From Bacteroidia bacterium (GTDB taxonomy: Bacteria > Bacteroidota > Bacteroidia > B-17B0 > Aurantibacillaceae), in the NCBI GenBank assembly GCA_022841465.1, contig JALHRL010000026.1, positions 1 to 54,525 of the forward strand: a stretch of DNA of 54,525 nt, given 5' to 3'. Both the position numbers and the translations under genes were made by a program. Below the pieces are notes generated by a model. That model was not told the origin of the DNA. It saw nothing but the letters and a program-made list of their open reading frames with translations, and searched no databases. Positions 1 to 8,645 of this stretch are shown piece after piece (the stretch's first letter is position 1; each line of letters begins with the position of its first letter).

Positions 1-1952
1 CACAACATTTTATCAGGCCCTAAATTAAAGGGCAATATTGGTTTTACTAAAAGATCTGTTGCATTGCTGTTGTAACAAGTCATGTTGCCATTAGAAAACG
101 CTGCTGTTACCGTATACATACCACTCATAGTAGGTGTTAAGTTGGTAAACACAGGATTGTTTCCATTTAACTGGTAGTTGTTTGGTCCTGTCCAGGTATA
201 CGATTGTGCACCCGGTGCATTGGCCATAAAGGTGGCGCTTTCTCTCTCACATACTGTTATGGTTGGTATTACCGCAATGTTTGGAACTGGTATTACATTA
301 ACAGGAATAAAGTTGGTGGTAGTACAAGATACCGTGCCAATGGTAAATATTGCATTTACTGTATAGTTTCCTGCGTTTGCTGATTGAGCATTTGGTATAT
401 TGTTTGATTGTAATTGAGAATAAAATCCATTTGGTCCATACCACTCATAACCCGACGCATTTAATGCATTGGCCGAGAAAGTAATTGTTGTGTTTTGACA
501 GAAGTTACTTGGACTGAATGGGGTTACAGGGTTACGCGGCACTACTGATACATTGCTTACTGCCTCACTAGTACAAATTAATGTAGTTATTGGGCTAACA
601 TAATAAGCTGTTACAGAATAATCACCACTATGAATAGGATTTACATTATTGATAATTGGATTCTGAATTGATGTATTGAAATTAAAAGGGCCTGTCCAAC
701 TATAAGATGTTGCACCAACGGCATTTGCCGTAAGTGCTAAGTTTGAATTTTGACAAAGGGTAAATGATGGAACAACATTTAATGGGGCAACCGGAACAAT
801 TGCCGCACTGGTTGTTGCCATAGTTGTACAAGACAATGTTGGGTTATAAGTTGGCGCTAAATATGAATTTGTTACCACTAATGTATAAAAACCTGAAGCG
901 TTTGGTTGTGCATTTGGTATTGACGCGCTTGGTGTATTTGCAGTAAAACCATTTGGTCCTGTCCATGAATAAGTAACGGAAGCACTAGTTTGTGAAGTTG
1001 AACCAATATCTAATTGATTGTTTTGGCAAATTGGTCCATTATTAGCCATAATATTAATGGTTGGGGTAGGATAAACATTTACCATTACCGTTTTTGTAAC
1101 AGGGCAAGCACCCGGATCAACAGTAACTGTATAGACACCACTCATGTTTGGTTGTGCATTCGCAATAGTTGGCGCTTGCAAAGTACTTGTAAATGCGGCA
1201 GGCCCAGTCCATGTATATGATAATGGAGTAGTAGGAGATGCAGAACTTAAAACATTTAAGTTTAAAGCTGAACCGTTGCATATTGGTCCATTTGAAGAAG
1301 CAGTTGCTGTGATTACGCCGGTAGGAGTCATACCAACGTAAACTGTGTAATCTTCGGTTTCACCATAACTATATTGAATACATGGATCCATGTTTGTACC
1401 ATTCATAGCCCAAACACATCTTACACGCATGCGATAAGCGCCTGCTGGCTGTGCTGCAGGAACAGTGAAATTAATATTAACAAAAGAAGCAGCTGGAGGA
1501 ACATTTGGAGTCCAAGCAACTCTTTCTGCAGGCAAGTTGAAAACACCATTGTTGTTCCAATCAATAAAAATAGCAAAGCCTTGACCATAAACATTACCAG
1601 ACTGAAGAGTACAAACAATATTTTGACCGGGGTTGACAACTAAATAATTTTGACAACCATGATTAAAATAATTTCTTTGGCCCACGTTAGGAAAGTTTTG
1701 TGCATTACAACCACTATTGTTATTAGTAATGTTAGTAACTGCACCTGCAGTACTAAAACTATTAATGAAGTCATTAATCCAGTTACCGGGTGCGTTTGAT
1801 GCACCACCCTGATTACAAGGTGTAGCCCAAGCGCCATATAGCGGCATACAAAAAGGGGCAGGACCTACCAAGGCTTGAGCAGCTAATTTGTTTTGAACAA
1901 ACATACCGGCTAATAAACCAATTACTGCTAAACTTTTAATTATATTCTTCAT
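1..1952 (-). CDS. Large secreted GEVED/Ig-like repeat protein, partial (C-terminus beyond window)
   Basis: The frame is open from an ATG at 1952 to the window edge, about 650 residues with no stop. Residues 1-25 look like a signal peptide ending LAAQ. Residues about 130-205 form a GEVED domain: a DWNNNGVFN motif, an RMRVR strand, and the closing YGETEDYTV that names the family. From about residue 211 there are five tandem Ig/PKD-like modules of roughly 80-90 residues and the start of a sixth. Each has a Cys near its start, a central W(T/Y)GP motif, an NAQP-like turn and a final YTVT-like strand. Such proteins in Bacteroidota are usually T9SS cargo with a C-terminal sorting domain, but that part is not visible. 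Adhesive or surface function is inference. The modules resemble each other enough to make this region prone to misassembly. Confidence 0.85.
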   Translation of the reverse strand, partial: MKNIIKSLAVIGLLAGMFVQNKLAAQALVGPAPFCMPLYGAWATPCNQGGASNAPGNWINDFINSFSTAGAVTNITNNNSGCNAQNFPNVGQRNYFNHGCQNYLVVNPGQNIVCTLQSGNVYGQGFAIFIDWNNNGVFNLPAERVAWTPNVPPAASFVNINFTVPAAQPAGAYRMRVRCVWAMNGTNMDPCIQYSYGETEDYTVYVGMTPTGVITATASSNGPICNGSALNLNVLSSASPTTPLSYTWTGPAAFTSTLQAPTIANAQPNMSGVYTVTVDPGACPVTKTVMVNVYPTPTINIMANNGPICQNNQLDIGSTSQTSASVTYSWTGPNGFTANTPSASIPNAQPNASGFYTLVVTNSYLAPTYNPTLSCTTMATTSAAIVPVAPLNVVPSFTLCQNSNLALTANAVGATSYSWTGPFNFNTSIQNPIINNVNPIHSGDYSVTAYYVSPITTLICTSEAVSNVSVVPRNPVTPFSPSNFCQNTTITFSANALNASGYEWYGPNGFYSQLQSNNIPNAQSANAGNYTVNAIFTIGTVSCTTTNFIPVNVIPVPNIAVIPTITVCERESATFMANAPGAQSYTWTGPNNYQLNGNNPVFTNLTPTMSGMYTVTAAFSNGNMTCYNSNATDLLVKPILPFNLGPDKML

Positions 1953-1973
1953 GACTTATGTTTAAAATCTTTA

Positions 1974-2399
1974 TTATTTGTTTGAATTGGTATTATCTGA
2001 ATGCTTATAAATTAATTTACTTGAAGGAAGTAAAATTATTGCGTCTTTAAATCCTGGTAAATGAATACTTACTTCTTCATTTGCTTTACGTTGATCTTCA
2101 AAACGAGCAATATCAATTATTGACTCATCCAAGGTTACACCCTCTGTAAATGCATTACGTTTTACATAAAATGATTCGGTGAAATACCACATTTCTTTCA
2201 CATATTGAACTTTGTTGTTTTCCTTCCAAACATTAAATGCTGCTTTTCCGCCATGTCTAACTTCAACATAAGGTTGAAATTTATTTACCTTATCTGAATT
2301 AAGTTTTATGTCGTTTACATTTTGCGAATAACTAACTAAACTTAAAACAACAAATGCAATTGCTAAAAGGGTTTTCATATTTGTTTTCATCTTCATCAT
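1974..2399 (-). CDS. Small secreted protein of unknown function
   Basis: 141 residues. The N-terminus has a clear signal peptide (LLAIAFVVLSLVSYSQ) with a probable cut near residue 26. The mature part is charged, with no cysteines and no motif I recognise. ATG codons at residues 1, 2, 4 and 8 all lie before the hydrophobic segment. The one at residue 8 (position 2378) gives the most typical signal-peptide length, so the start is uncertain by seven codons. It lies 21 bases upstream of the large repeat protein on the same strand, so the two may be co-transcribed. Export to the periplasm or beyond is well supported; the function is unknown. Confidence 0.7.
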   Translation of the reverse strand: MMKMKTNMKTLLAIAFVVLSLVSYSQNVNDIKLNSDKVNKFQPYVEVRHGGKAAFNVWKENNKVQYVKEMWYFTESFYVKRNAFTEGVTLDESIIDIARFEDQRKANEEVSIHLPGFKDAIILLPSSKLIYKHSDNTNSNK

Positions 2400-2584
2400 T
2401 TTGTTACTACAAATTTAGAATAAGCTTGGTTTACAGGCTAATTTTTCAATCATTAATACCCTTATTTCACTCAATTGTTTTGAAGATGAAATTTTAACAA
2501 ATAGATTAAAAAGATAAATTTTAACATTTAAATCCTTTTAAAAATAAGTTGTTTTTGTTTTACTGTTTCTAAAAATATAAAGAA

Positions 2585-2607
2585 ATAAACAATATATTAT
2601 TGTTTAT
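2585..2607. terminator. AT-rich hairpin at the cysteine desulfurase stop
   Basis: ATAAACAAT (2585-2593), loop ATATT, ATTGTTTAT (2599-2607), a perfect 9-bp stem touching the stop codon. On the minus strand a T-rich run follows. The stem is mostly A-T, so strength as a terminator is doubtful. Confidence 0.4.
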
Positions 2608-3743
2608 CAATAACTTATGCTTTCTTTAATAAGATTTATTGCACTTTGTACTTCAACCAAACTATTGTGTTTAGAAAAACTAAACCTAAAAGACCTTTTT
2701 ACTTCTTCTTCCTCTAATTTCATTGCTTTTAACACGTGAGAAATTTCTGCATTTTGAGAAGAACAAGCCGATCCGCTTGAAAATGCAATTTTTGAAGTTA
2801 ACTTTTTTAAATTGGGAACTGTAGGAAACATAATGTTGGAAGTGGTGATAAGTCGGTTTCTTGTACCACCATTAATATGTAATCCTTCTATGTCTAATAA
2901 TTGATGTTCAAAATAGTTTTTAATTTTTGAGATATGTGTATTTATCTCCCAATAATCGCGCTGTGCAATTTCACAAGCCGTCCCAAAACCAACAATGGCA
3001 GGTACATTAAGGGTTCCTGATCTTTTATTTTGCTGATGACCACCTCCATGAATTTGTGGAATTAAACTAACACGCGGATTTTTTTTTCGAATATACAAAG
3101 CTCCGATGCCTTTTGGGCCATGGAATTTATGCGCACTAAATGCCATACAATGAATTTTTTGCTCTTGTACATCACATCTCATTTTCCCAATAACTTGCGT
3201 TGCATCTGTAAAAAAAACACACTCTTTTTCTTCACACAAATTCCCAATTGTTTCTATTTCTTGAAGTACCCCGGTTTCGTTATTTGCAGCCATAATTGCT
3301 ACTAAAATTGTATTAGCGTTAAAGGCATTTTTTAAATCCTCAACATTTAATACACCTTCCCTATCCACTTCCAAATAAGTAACAACAGCACCTTTCTTTT
3401 TCTCCAAATATTCGCATACATCTAAAACTGCCTTATGCTCGGTTTTTAAAGTAATAATATGGTTTCCTTTTGATTGATACGCTTCAAAAATTCCTTTAAT
3501 GGCAAGATTAACGGATTCCGTTGCTCCGGAAGTAAAAATTATTTCATCTATATCAGCATTAATTAATTTAGCTACCTGATTTGTTGCCTTTTCAACAGCA
3601 GCCTGAGCTTGCCAACCAAAAGCATGTAATTTACTGGATGCGTTTCCGTACGTTTCCGTTAAATAAGGCATCATACTTTCTAATACTTCCGCATCTAATT
3701 TTGTTGTTGCGTTATTATCAAAATAAATCATATTGCCTGTCAT
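2607..3743 (-). CDS. Cysteine desulfurase (NifS/IscS-type, class V aminotransferase)
   Basis: PLP enzyme that removes sulfur from cysteine for Fe-S clusters, tRNA thiolation or cofactors. Numbered from the ATG at 3743, the PLP-lysine is K206 in SAHKFHGPKG, the pyridine-stacking histidine is H103 in TEHKA, and the persulfide cysteine is C327 in SSGSACSSQ. The family N-terminus YFDNNATT follows at once. The frame stays open to 3797, but that would overlap the divergent gene at 3774. ATGs at 3743 (378 residues) or 3731 (374 residues) fit the family much better. No IscU or Suf genes are adjacent, so its specific acceptor cannot be assigned from context. A 9-bp palindrome sits at its stop codon. 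Confidence 0.93.
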   Translation of the reverse strand: MTGNMIYFDNNATTKLDAEVLESMMPYLTETYGNASSKLHAFGWQAQAAVEKATNQVAKLINADIDEIIFTSGATESVNLAIKGIFEAYQSKGNHIITLKTEHKAVLDVCEYLEKKKGAVVTYLEVDREGVLNVEDLKNAFNANTILVAIMAANNETGVLQEIETIGNLCEEKECVFFTDATQVIGKMRCDVQEQKIHCMAFSAHKFHGPKGIGALYIRKKNPRVSLIPQIHGGGHQQNKRSGTLNVPAIVGFGTACEIAQRDYWEINTHISKIKNYFEHQLLDIEGLHINGGTRNRLITTSNIMFPTVPNLKKLTSKIAFSSGSACSSQNAEISHVLKAMKLEEEEVKRSFRFSFSKHNSLVEVQSAINLIKESISY

Positions 3744-3762
3744 AAGTATTCCCTTAACTTTG
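3732..3762 (+). promoter_or_regulatory. Bacteroidota-type promoter upstream of EamA gene
   Basis: ATTG at 3732-3735, a 19-base spacer, then TAACTTTG at 3755-3762. This matches the TTTG / TAnnTTTG consensus of the Bacteroidota primary sigma factor. The ATG follows at 3774, so the predicted leader is under 10 bases. It is the best complete promoter match in the window. Confidence 0.7.
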
Positions 3763-3773
3763 CCGTTTGTTAA

Positions 3774-4661
3774 ATGCTTAAAGGTATAAATAAACATTAT
3801 CTTCTACTTCATTTTATTGTATTTATATGGGGATTTTCTCCCATTTTAGGGCGATACATAACTTTAGATGCAACTTCTTTGGTATGGTATAGAGTTGTTT
3901 TAACCGTATTGGTTATTTACGGTTATATACTTTTTCGAAAAATAAATTACAAAATTCCATTAAAAATTATTCTACAACTAAGTGGTATTGGAATTTTAAT
4001 TTTAATTCATTGGTTATGTTTTTATGGAGCCATAAAAGTTTCCAATATTTCTGTAACCATGGTTTCATTTAGCACCGGCACTTTATTTAGTTCAATTACC
4101 GAACCACTGTTTTATAAAAGAAGAGTTAGAGTTTACGAAGTAGTAATTGGTTTAATAATAATTATAGGTATTGCCTTTATTTTTACCATTCAATTAGACT
4201 ATTGGCTAGGAATAGTTTTGGGAATTGCAGCTGCATTTACTGCTGCATTTTTTGGTGTAATGAACGGCCTAATGGTTAAAAAAACGGATGCGGCAGTAAT
4301 TTCTTTTTACGAATTACTGGCAGCTGTTATCGGCTTAACACTGTATTTATTAATTGATGGTGGTTTTACTTCTGAATTTTTTAATTTAAACGAACAATCT
4401 ATAATAGGCTTATTAATACTCTCATTAGTATGTACCGTTTTTCCTTTTATTGCTTCGGTAAATCTGAATAAGTATTTAAGTCCGTATACCCAAATTCTTA
4501 CGGTAAACCTCGAAACAGTTTATGGAATCATTTGGGCTATTATTTTTTATAATGAAAATAAAGAACTTAAGCCCATGTTTTATATTGGTGTTTTAATAAT
4601 TTTATTTGCTGTTTTTTTAAACCCTATTATAAAATATAGGTTAGAAAACAGAAAAAAGTAA
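3774..4661 (+). CDS. EamA/DMT-family membrane transporter
   Basis: 295 residues, almost wholly hydrophobic, with about ten predicted membrane helices in two five-helix halves. This is the usual architecture of the drug/metabolite transporter superfamily. A FIWGFSPILGR-like motif lies in the first helix, as is typical of EamA proteins, and the C-terminal half carries a second copy of the fold. The substrate cannot be told from sequence. The gene is divergent from the cysteine desulfurase, and a good promoter (ATTG, 19-base spacer, TAACTTTG) ends 12 bases before the ATG, so the leader is very short. It is followed 21 bases later by the zinc-ribbon gene. Confidence 0.88.
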   Translation: MLKGINKHYLLLHFIVFIWGFSPILGRYITLDATSLVWYRVVLTVLVIYGYILFRKINYKIPLKIILQLSGIGILILIHWLCFYGAIKVSNISVTMVSFSTGTLFSSITEPLFYKRRVRVYEVVIGLIIIIGIAFIFTIQLDYWLGIVLGIAAAFTAAFFGVMNGLMVKKTDAAVISFYELLAAVIGLTLYLLIDGGFTSEFFNLNEQSIIGLLILSLVCTVFPFIASVNLNKYLSPYTQILTVNLETVYGIIWAIIFYNENKELKPMFYIGVLIILFAVFLNPIIKYRLENRKK

Positions 4662-4666
4662 ATTTG
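4659..4666 (+). promoter_or_regulatory. -7 box upstream of zinc-ribbon gene
   Basis: TAAATTTG matches TAnnTTTG and starts with the stop codon of the EamA gene (TAA 4659-4661). The next ATG is at 4683. No good -33 element is seen at the expected distance. Confidence 0.45.
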
Positions 4667-4682
4667 TATTAAGTTTTTAAAA

Positions 4683-5081
4683 ATGAAAATGAAAAAAAAT
4701 TATTGCAAAGAGTGTGGCCAAGAAATTAAAGGGCGCTCCGATAAAAAGTTTTGCGACGACAGTTGCAGAAACAATCACAACAACAAAATGAACAGTGATG
4801 GTAATAATTTAGTAAGAAACATAAATAACATATTAAGAAAAAACAGAAGAATTTTAAAACAATTTTTGAAGCGCGAAGAATTATTGAAGCTTAATAAACA
4901 AAAATTAATTGATGAGCAATTTAACTTTGCCTACTTCACCGGAATTGTGCATACAAAAAACAATACTACCTATTATTATTGTTACGAATACGGTTATTTA
5001 CTTTTAGAAAACAATCAGATTTTAATTGTAAAAAAACGCGATAAACCAAAAGAAAAAGAGAAACAAGAAATAAGTAATTAA
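4683..5081 (+). CDS. Small zinc-ribbon protein
   Basis: 132 residues. The N-terminus holds a treble-clef-like zinc-binding pattern: C8 and C11 in CKECGQ, then C24 and C28 in KKFCDDSC. The middle (about 40-75) is basic and probably helical, suggesting nucleic-acid contact. The C-terminal half has a Tyr-rich beta segment and ends in a Lys/Glu tail. Similar short proteins are common in Bacteroidota and have no assigned role. The start could be the ATG at 4683 or the third codon ATG at 4689. It has its own -7 box and is convergent with smpB, whose last base adjoins its stop. Confidence 0.75.
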   Translation: MKMKKNYCKECGQEIKGRSDKKFCDDSCRNNHNNKMNSDGNNLVRNINNILRKNRRILKQFLKREELLKLNKQKLIDEQFNFAYFTGIVHTKNNTTYYYCYEYGYLLLENNQILIVKKRDKPKEKEKQEISN

Positions 5082-5537
5082 CTACTTTAATTTTCGGCCT
5101 GTTTCCCTTTGGATATCTCGCTTTTTTATATCCTCTCGTTTATCAAATTCCTTTTTTCCTTTGCTTAATGCAATTTCTAGCTTTGCAAAACCTTGTTCAT
5201 TAATATACAAACGAATGGGTATAATGGTTAAACCCTGGTCTTTTATTTTCTTTGTAAGCTTATTGAGTTCTTGTTTTTGTAACAATAATTTTCTTTCGCG
5301 CAAAGGCTCATGATTGTAAAACGATGCCTCAGAATATTCTGAAATATGCATGTTTTTTATATACAATTCACCATTTTTAAAATAGCAATAACTATCGTTT
5401 AAACCGGCTTTACCCTCTCTTATAGATTTTATTTCTGTTCCTTTTAATACTAAACCGGCAGTAAATTTTTCTAGAAACTGATAATCAAATTTCGCTCGTC
5501 GGTTTTCTATATTAATGTTATTGCTTAACTTAGGCAC
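5082..5537 (-). CDS. smpB: SsrA-binding protein SmpB, with GTG start
   Basis: tmRNA-binding protein needed for trans-translation rescue of stalled ribosomes. The sequence shows the family core: ENRRAKFDY, then GTEIKSIREGKAGLNDSY, then the YIKNMHISEY strand. It ends in the basic KGKKEFDKREDIKKRD tail that enters the empty mRNA channel. The open frame begins at a TTG (5543), but those bases are part of a TAATTTTG -7 box. The first plausible start is GTG at 5537, giving MPKLSNNINIENRR and 151 residues, close to the family norm. The predicted transcript starts at or within a base or two of this codon, suggesting a leaderless mRNA. The gene is divergent from the GNAT gene, whose ATG is at 5557. 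Confidence 0.93.
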   Translation of the reverse strand: MPKLSNNINIENRRAKFDYQFLEKFTAGLVLKGTEIKSIREGKAGLNDSYCYFKNGELYIKNMHISEYSEASFYNHEPLRERKLLLQKQELNKLTKKIKDQGLTIIPIRLYINEQGFAKLEIALSKGKKEFDKREDIKKRDIQRETGRKLK

Positions 5538-5540
5538 ACA

Positions 5541-5573
5541 CAAAATTAGCTATTTAATGTTAGATAGTACAAT
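5541..5573 (-). promoter_or_regulatory. Promoter for smpB
   Basis: On the minus strand, ATTG (5573-5570), a 21-base spacer and TAATTTTG (5548-5541). The GTG start of smpB begins 4 bases after the box, so the mRNA would have almost no leader. Confidence 0.55.
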
Positions 5574-6063
5574 AAATTTAATAAAGGCAAACCTTGATGA
5601 TATTGAGGTTATAGAAAAACTTGCTTATAAAATTTGGCACGAGTACTATCCCTTTATTATTACAACTGAGCAAATTAATTACATGCTCAATAAAATGTAC
5701 AGCAAAGAAAGTTTAACGGAACAAATAAATGACAATAACACTACCTTTTATTTAATTATGGTAAATCATCAGCCAAGCGGATTTATTTCAATTACAAATG
5801 AAAATGAAGGTAAGTTTTTCTTAAATAAATTTTATATACTTCAGGATGTTGCCGCAAAAGGCAAAGGTACACGTGCTTTTAAGCAGCTTTTATCAATTAT
5901 TGAACCAAACGAAATTAAACTAACCGTTAACAGGCAAAATTACAAATCGATTAATTTTTATTTTAAAAACGGATTTGTAATTGAAAGTGTTGCCGATTTT
6001 GATATTGGCAATAATTATTTTATGAATGACTTTGTAATGATATGGAAAAAAGAAATTAAATAA
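5557..6063 (+). CDS. GNAT-family N-acetyltransferase
   Basis: 168 residues from the ATG at 5557; a longer frame to 5515 would run back through the smpB promoter and start. The fold is typical of GNAT proteins: an N-terminal IKANLDDIEVIEKLA helix, a central beta pair ending in FLNKFYIL, then an acetyl-CoA loop-like segment (DVAAKGKGTRAFKQLL) replacing the usual Q/RxxGxG/A. It finishes with VNRQNYKSINFYFKNGF, the characteristic C-terminal Asn/Tyr segment. The substrate is unknown. The last 8 bases overlap the convergent BatE gene. Confidence 0.87.
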   Translation: MLDSTINLIKANLDDIEVIEKLAYKIWHEYYPFIITTEQINYMLNKMYSKESLTEQINDNNTTFYLIMVNHQPSGFISITNENEGKFFLNKFYILQDVAAKGKGTRAFKQLLSIIEPNEIKLTVNRQNYKSINFYFKNGFVIESVADFDIGNNYFMNDFVMIWKKEIK

Positions 6064-6796
6064 TTCCTATTTCAGATTGCTTTATCCAACCTTCATTACC
6101 ATTTTCTAACTTTATTAAAACCCAATCGCCATTCACTTCAACAATTCTTACTTTTGTTCCTTCGTGTAAAGCAAATTTTAATATGGCTGATGTGTTTGGT
6201 TCATTGTTGATCTTAACTTCTTTATTTAAAATAATGGCAAACTTGTTTTCCTTTTTACTGTTTAAAGCAGATTTCCCTAAAAAATAAACAACAATTAAAA
6301 TAATAAAAGAAGTGATGGAAAAAAAGAAAGCGATTTTTTTAATGATACTATTATAACTGCTTACAAACAAAAAGAAAAGTAAACAAGTTACAAAGGCCAA
6401 AAGAATGCTAAACAATGCCCAAGTGTTGGTGGTAAACGAATGTACAATATTTGATTTTATTGCATTGATAAAGAAATTTTCTTTTGCGTCTATATTATCA
6501 ATTGTTTTTGAAGAAGCAATTCCCAGATTTATTTGAACATCTTGATCGTTCGGATTTAATTTACGTGCTAATTCGTAATTATAAATTGCATATCCAATTT
6601 CTTTGTTTCTGTAATGTGCGTTTCCTAAGTTATAATATAATTCAAAAGATGAATTCCCCTCCTTAATTAACTGATTATACAACGCTATCGCTTCTTTATA
6701 ATTTCTACTATCGTAAGCTGTTGCTGCTTTATCCAATAAATCATTGGCTACTATAGGTGTAGCAAAAACTAAAAATATAAATAAATACTTCATCAT
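6056..6796 (-). CDS. batE: BatE-like TPR and SH3 domain protein
   Basis: 246 residues and the last gene of the Bat operon. It has a signal peptide (1-17), two or three TPR-like helical hairpins (about 20-100; YYNLGNAHYRNKEIGYAIYN is a clear TPR), two membrane helices (about 125-180) and a C-terminal bacterial SH3 domain (about 185-246, ending GWIKQSEIGII). This order is the usual one for Bacteroidota BatE proteins. It probably helps assemble the envelope-anchored VWA complex made by its neighbours; bat genes were linked to aerotolerance in Bacteroides fragilis. Its ATG overlaps the batD stop by 4 bases, implying translational coupling. Confidence 0.88.
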   Translation of the reverse strand: MMKYLFIFLVFATPIVANDLLDKAATAYDSRNYKEAIALYNQLIKEGNSSFELYYNLGNAHYRNKEIGYAIYNYELARKLNPNDQDVQINLGIASSKTIDNIDAKENFFINAIKSNIVHSFTTNTWALFSILLAFVTCLLFFLFVSSYNSIIKKIAFFFSITSFIILIVVYFLGKSALNSKKENKFAIILNKEVKINNEPNTSAILKFALHEGTKVRIVEVNGDWVLIKLENGNEGWIKQSEIGII

Positions 6797-8580
6797 GCCT
6801 TTTTTGTATTTATTTGTTGCTCAATATCTGTAATCAAATTAATAGTATCGTTGTAAACAGCCTTTAAATCGCCGCTTACTGCTCCGGGAGCATATTTTGC
6901 ATACTCACTTATTTCAATTGTTTTTACCAATTTTTTAATTGCATCTTGATTTACATTTTTTTGTACTAAACTCTTTTCAACAATTTCCTTTGAAATTTCG
7001 GCAGGTGGTATGTTTAGTTTACTGCTTATGTAGTTATTAATTGCCGTTAAAATTTCAGTATAAAAGGCGTCCTTATTGTTTTGAGTCATAAATTTTTCGG
7101 CCAAAACCAATTGTTTTTTTGCAATTTTTACTGCCTTTCGTTGTTTAACAGCTACTACATCACTATTGTTTTTAAGATAATTTTTATGAATAAGTAACCC
7201 AAATGCAAGTAGCAAAAACGGAACAGTTAATAACAACAAGTGCATGGCCGAATTAAAAAATTCAGTTTCTGTTTTAGTTAAATTAAAATTTCCTTTTTTA
7301 ATATACCTAATGTCATTTTCAGTTTCCTTTACTTGGTTTTTAGCATTAAACACCTGAGCTCCGGAACTATTTGGATCAGGTGATAAAACTTTTATATTTA
7401 TTTCAGGAGAAGGAATATTTATGTATTTTTTTGACTCTAAACTAAAATAAGAAAAGCCCAAATTATCTAATTTAAAATCTCCCTCTTCGCGTGGGATAAC
7501 CAAATAATCAAACACTTTACCATTAGCGGTTTCTGTTATTTTTGGGTCGTATGTTTCAAAAGACTCTGGTAAATTCAAAATTGGCGCATCAATTAATTTT
7601 GTATTTCCCTTTCCGCTTATGCTTATTTTTAAATTAAATGCATCGTTTGCTTTTAAACTATTTTTATTAACCTCGGCTTTATAATTGTACGAACCTACTG
7701 CTCCATTAAAATTTAAGGGCCTACCTTCAGTTGGTAACTCCATCACATCAACAACAGCAGTATTTCCTTTTACTTTTATGGCAACATCTTCATAACCTCC
7801 GCCAAAAAATTGCTCAAAAATATTCCGTGGTTTGTTCGTACTTGCTCTTCTAATTACAACCTCTTCTTCTAAAGGCGCAATAGCAATTTTTCCGGTTTTT
7901 GTTGGTGCTGCCTGATGCAAAAATAATTGATAAACATAGTACTGAATTCCGTCTACCACTTCATTTGGCAACTGCTTTATTACACCTGTTTGCTCTAAAT
8001 TTTGCGACCAAAAACCATCGTAAACCGGCATATTACCCTTTTGAAAACCTAAAAACTGATAGCGTGAATACAATTTTTGTGTAATTACAACTTGCTCTCC
8101 TAAATAGCACTTTAATTTACTAAGGCTTGTTCTAATAAAAATATCATCACCCCCCGAAATTTTATCATTCCCTTTATTTGCACTTGGAGAACTTGTATTT
8201 CCCTTTCCAACTTCAATGGTTACCGGTGTTGTTTCAAGCTTATGACCGCTTGAAATTATAGAAGCCGGTCCTATAATATACTTTCCCTCTTTTTTAGGAA
8301 CTAATAAATAAGAAAGTGAAATAGATTGAGACATTTGGCCATTTACAATTTGTATGCTTGAACTTTGATTCGGTCCACCTGCGACTTCAAAATCTTTAAA
8401 ACTAGGTGGCGTAAAATCGGAAGCATTAACTGTAATTACAAAAACCAATTCAAACATTTGCCCTACTTGCACATTTTTTGTGTTTACTTGTGCGTAAAAC
8501 TTTTGAGCATTAACATTAATAATTATTACTACACTAAATAGTAGTGTAAAAAATAATTTTATATAATTTGCTCTGTTCAT
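6793..8580 (-). CDS. batD: BatD protein (oxygen-tolerance family)
   Basis: 595 residues. A signal peptide (about 1-25) is followed by a long periplasmic region of Ig-like beta domains, beginning with FYAQVNTKNVQVGQMFELVF. This is the classic BatD opening, in which conserved Val-Gly precede the first beta-sandwich. One membrane helix lies near residues 455-475 (LLLLTVPFLLLAFGLLIH), and a cytoplasmic helical tail follows. BatD is thought to act with the VWA proteins BatA and BatB in the periplasm; its molecular activity is not known. There is a 65-base gap to batC, the widest inside the operon. Confidence 0.92.
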   Translation of the reverse strand: MNRANYIKLFFTLLFSVVIIINVNAQKFYAQVNTKNVQVGQMFELVFVITVNASDFTPPSFKDFEVAGGPNQSSSIQIVNGQMSQSISLSYLLVPKKEGKYIIGPASIISSGHKLETTPVTIEVGKGNTSSPSANKGNDKISGGDDIFIRTSLSKLKCYLGEQVVITQKLYSRYQFLGFQKGNMPVYDGFWSQNLEQTGVIKQLPNEVVDGIQYYVYQLFLHQAAPTKTGKIAIAPLEEEVVIRRASTNKPRNIFEQFFGGGYEDVAIKVKGNTAVVDVMELPTEGRPLNFNGAVGSYNYKAEVNKNSLKANDAFNLKISISGKGNTKLIDAPILNLPESFETYDPKITETANGKVFDYLVIPREEGDFKLDNLGFSYFSLESKKYINIPSPEINIKVLSPDPNSSGAQVFNAKNQVKETENDIRYIKKGNFNLTKTETEFFNSAMHLLLLTVPFLLLAFGLLIHKNYLKNNSDVVAVKQRKAVKIAKKQLVLAEKFMTQNNKDAFYTEILTAINNYISSKLNIPPAEISKEIVEKSLVQKNVNQDAIKKLVKTIEISEYAKYAPGAVSGDLKAVYNDTINLITDIEQQINTKKA

Positions 8581-8645
8581 TAATTTAAAGTTCTACATAA
8601 AACCTTCACCTGTAAAATAAAAATAGTTAAGTTTTCTAAATTACT

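Noticed and set aside
1014-1837. Several short open frames on both strands inside the repeat protein
   Set aside because: They overlap the continuous minus-strand frame that encodes clear GEVED and Ig-like domains, and they have no motif of their own.
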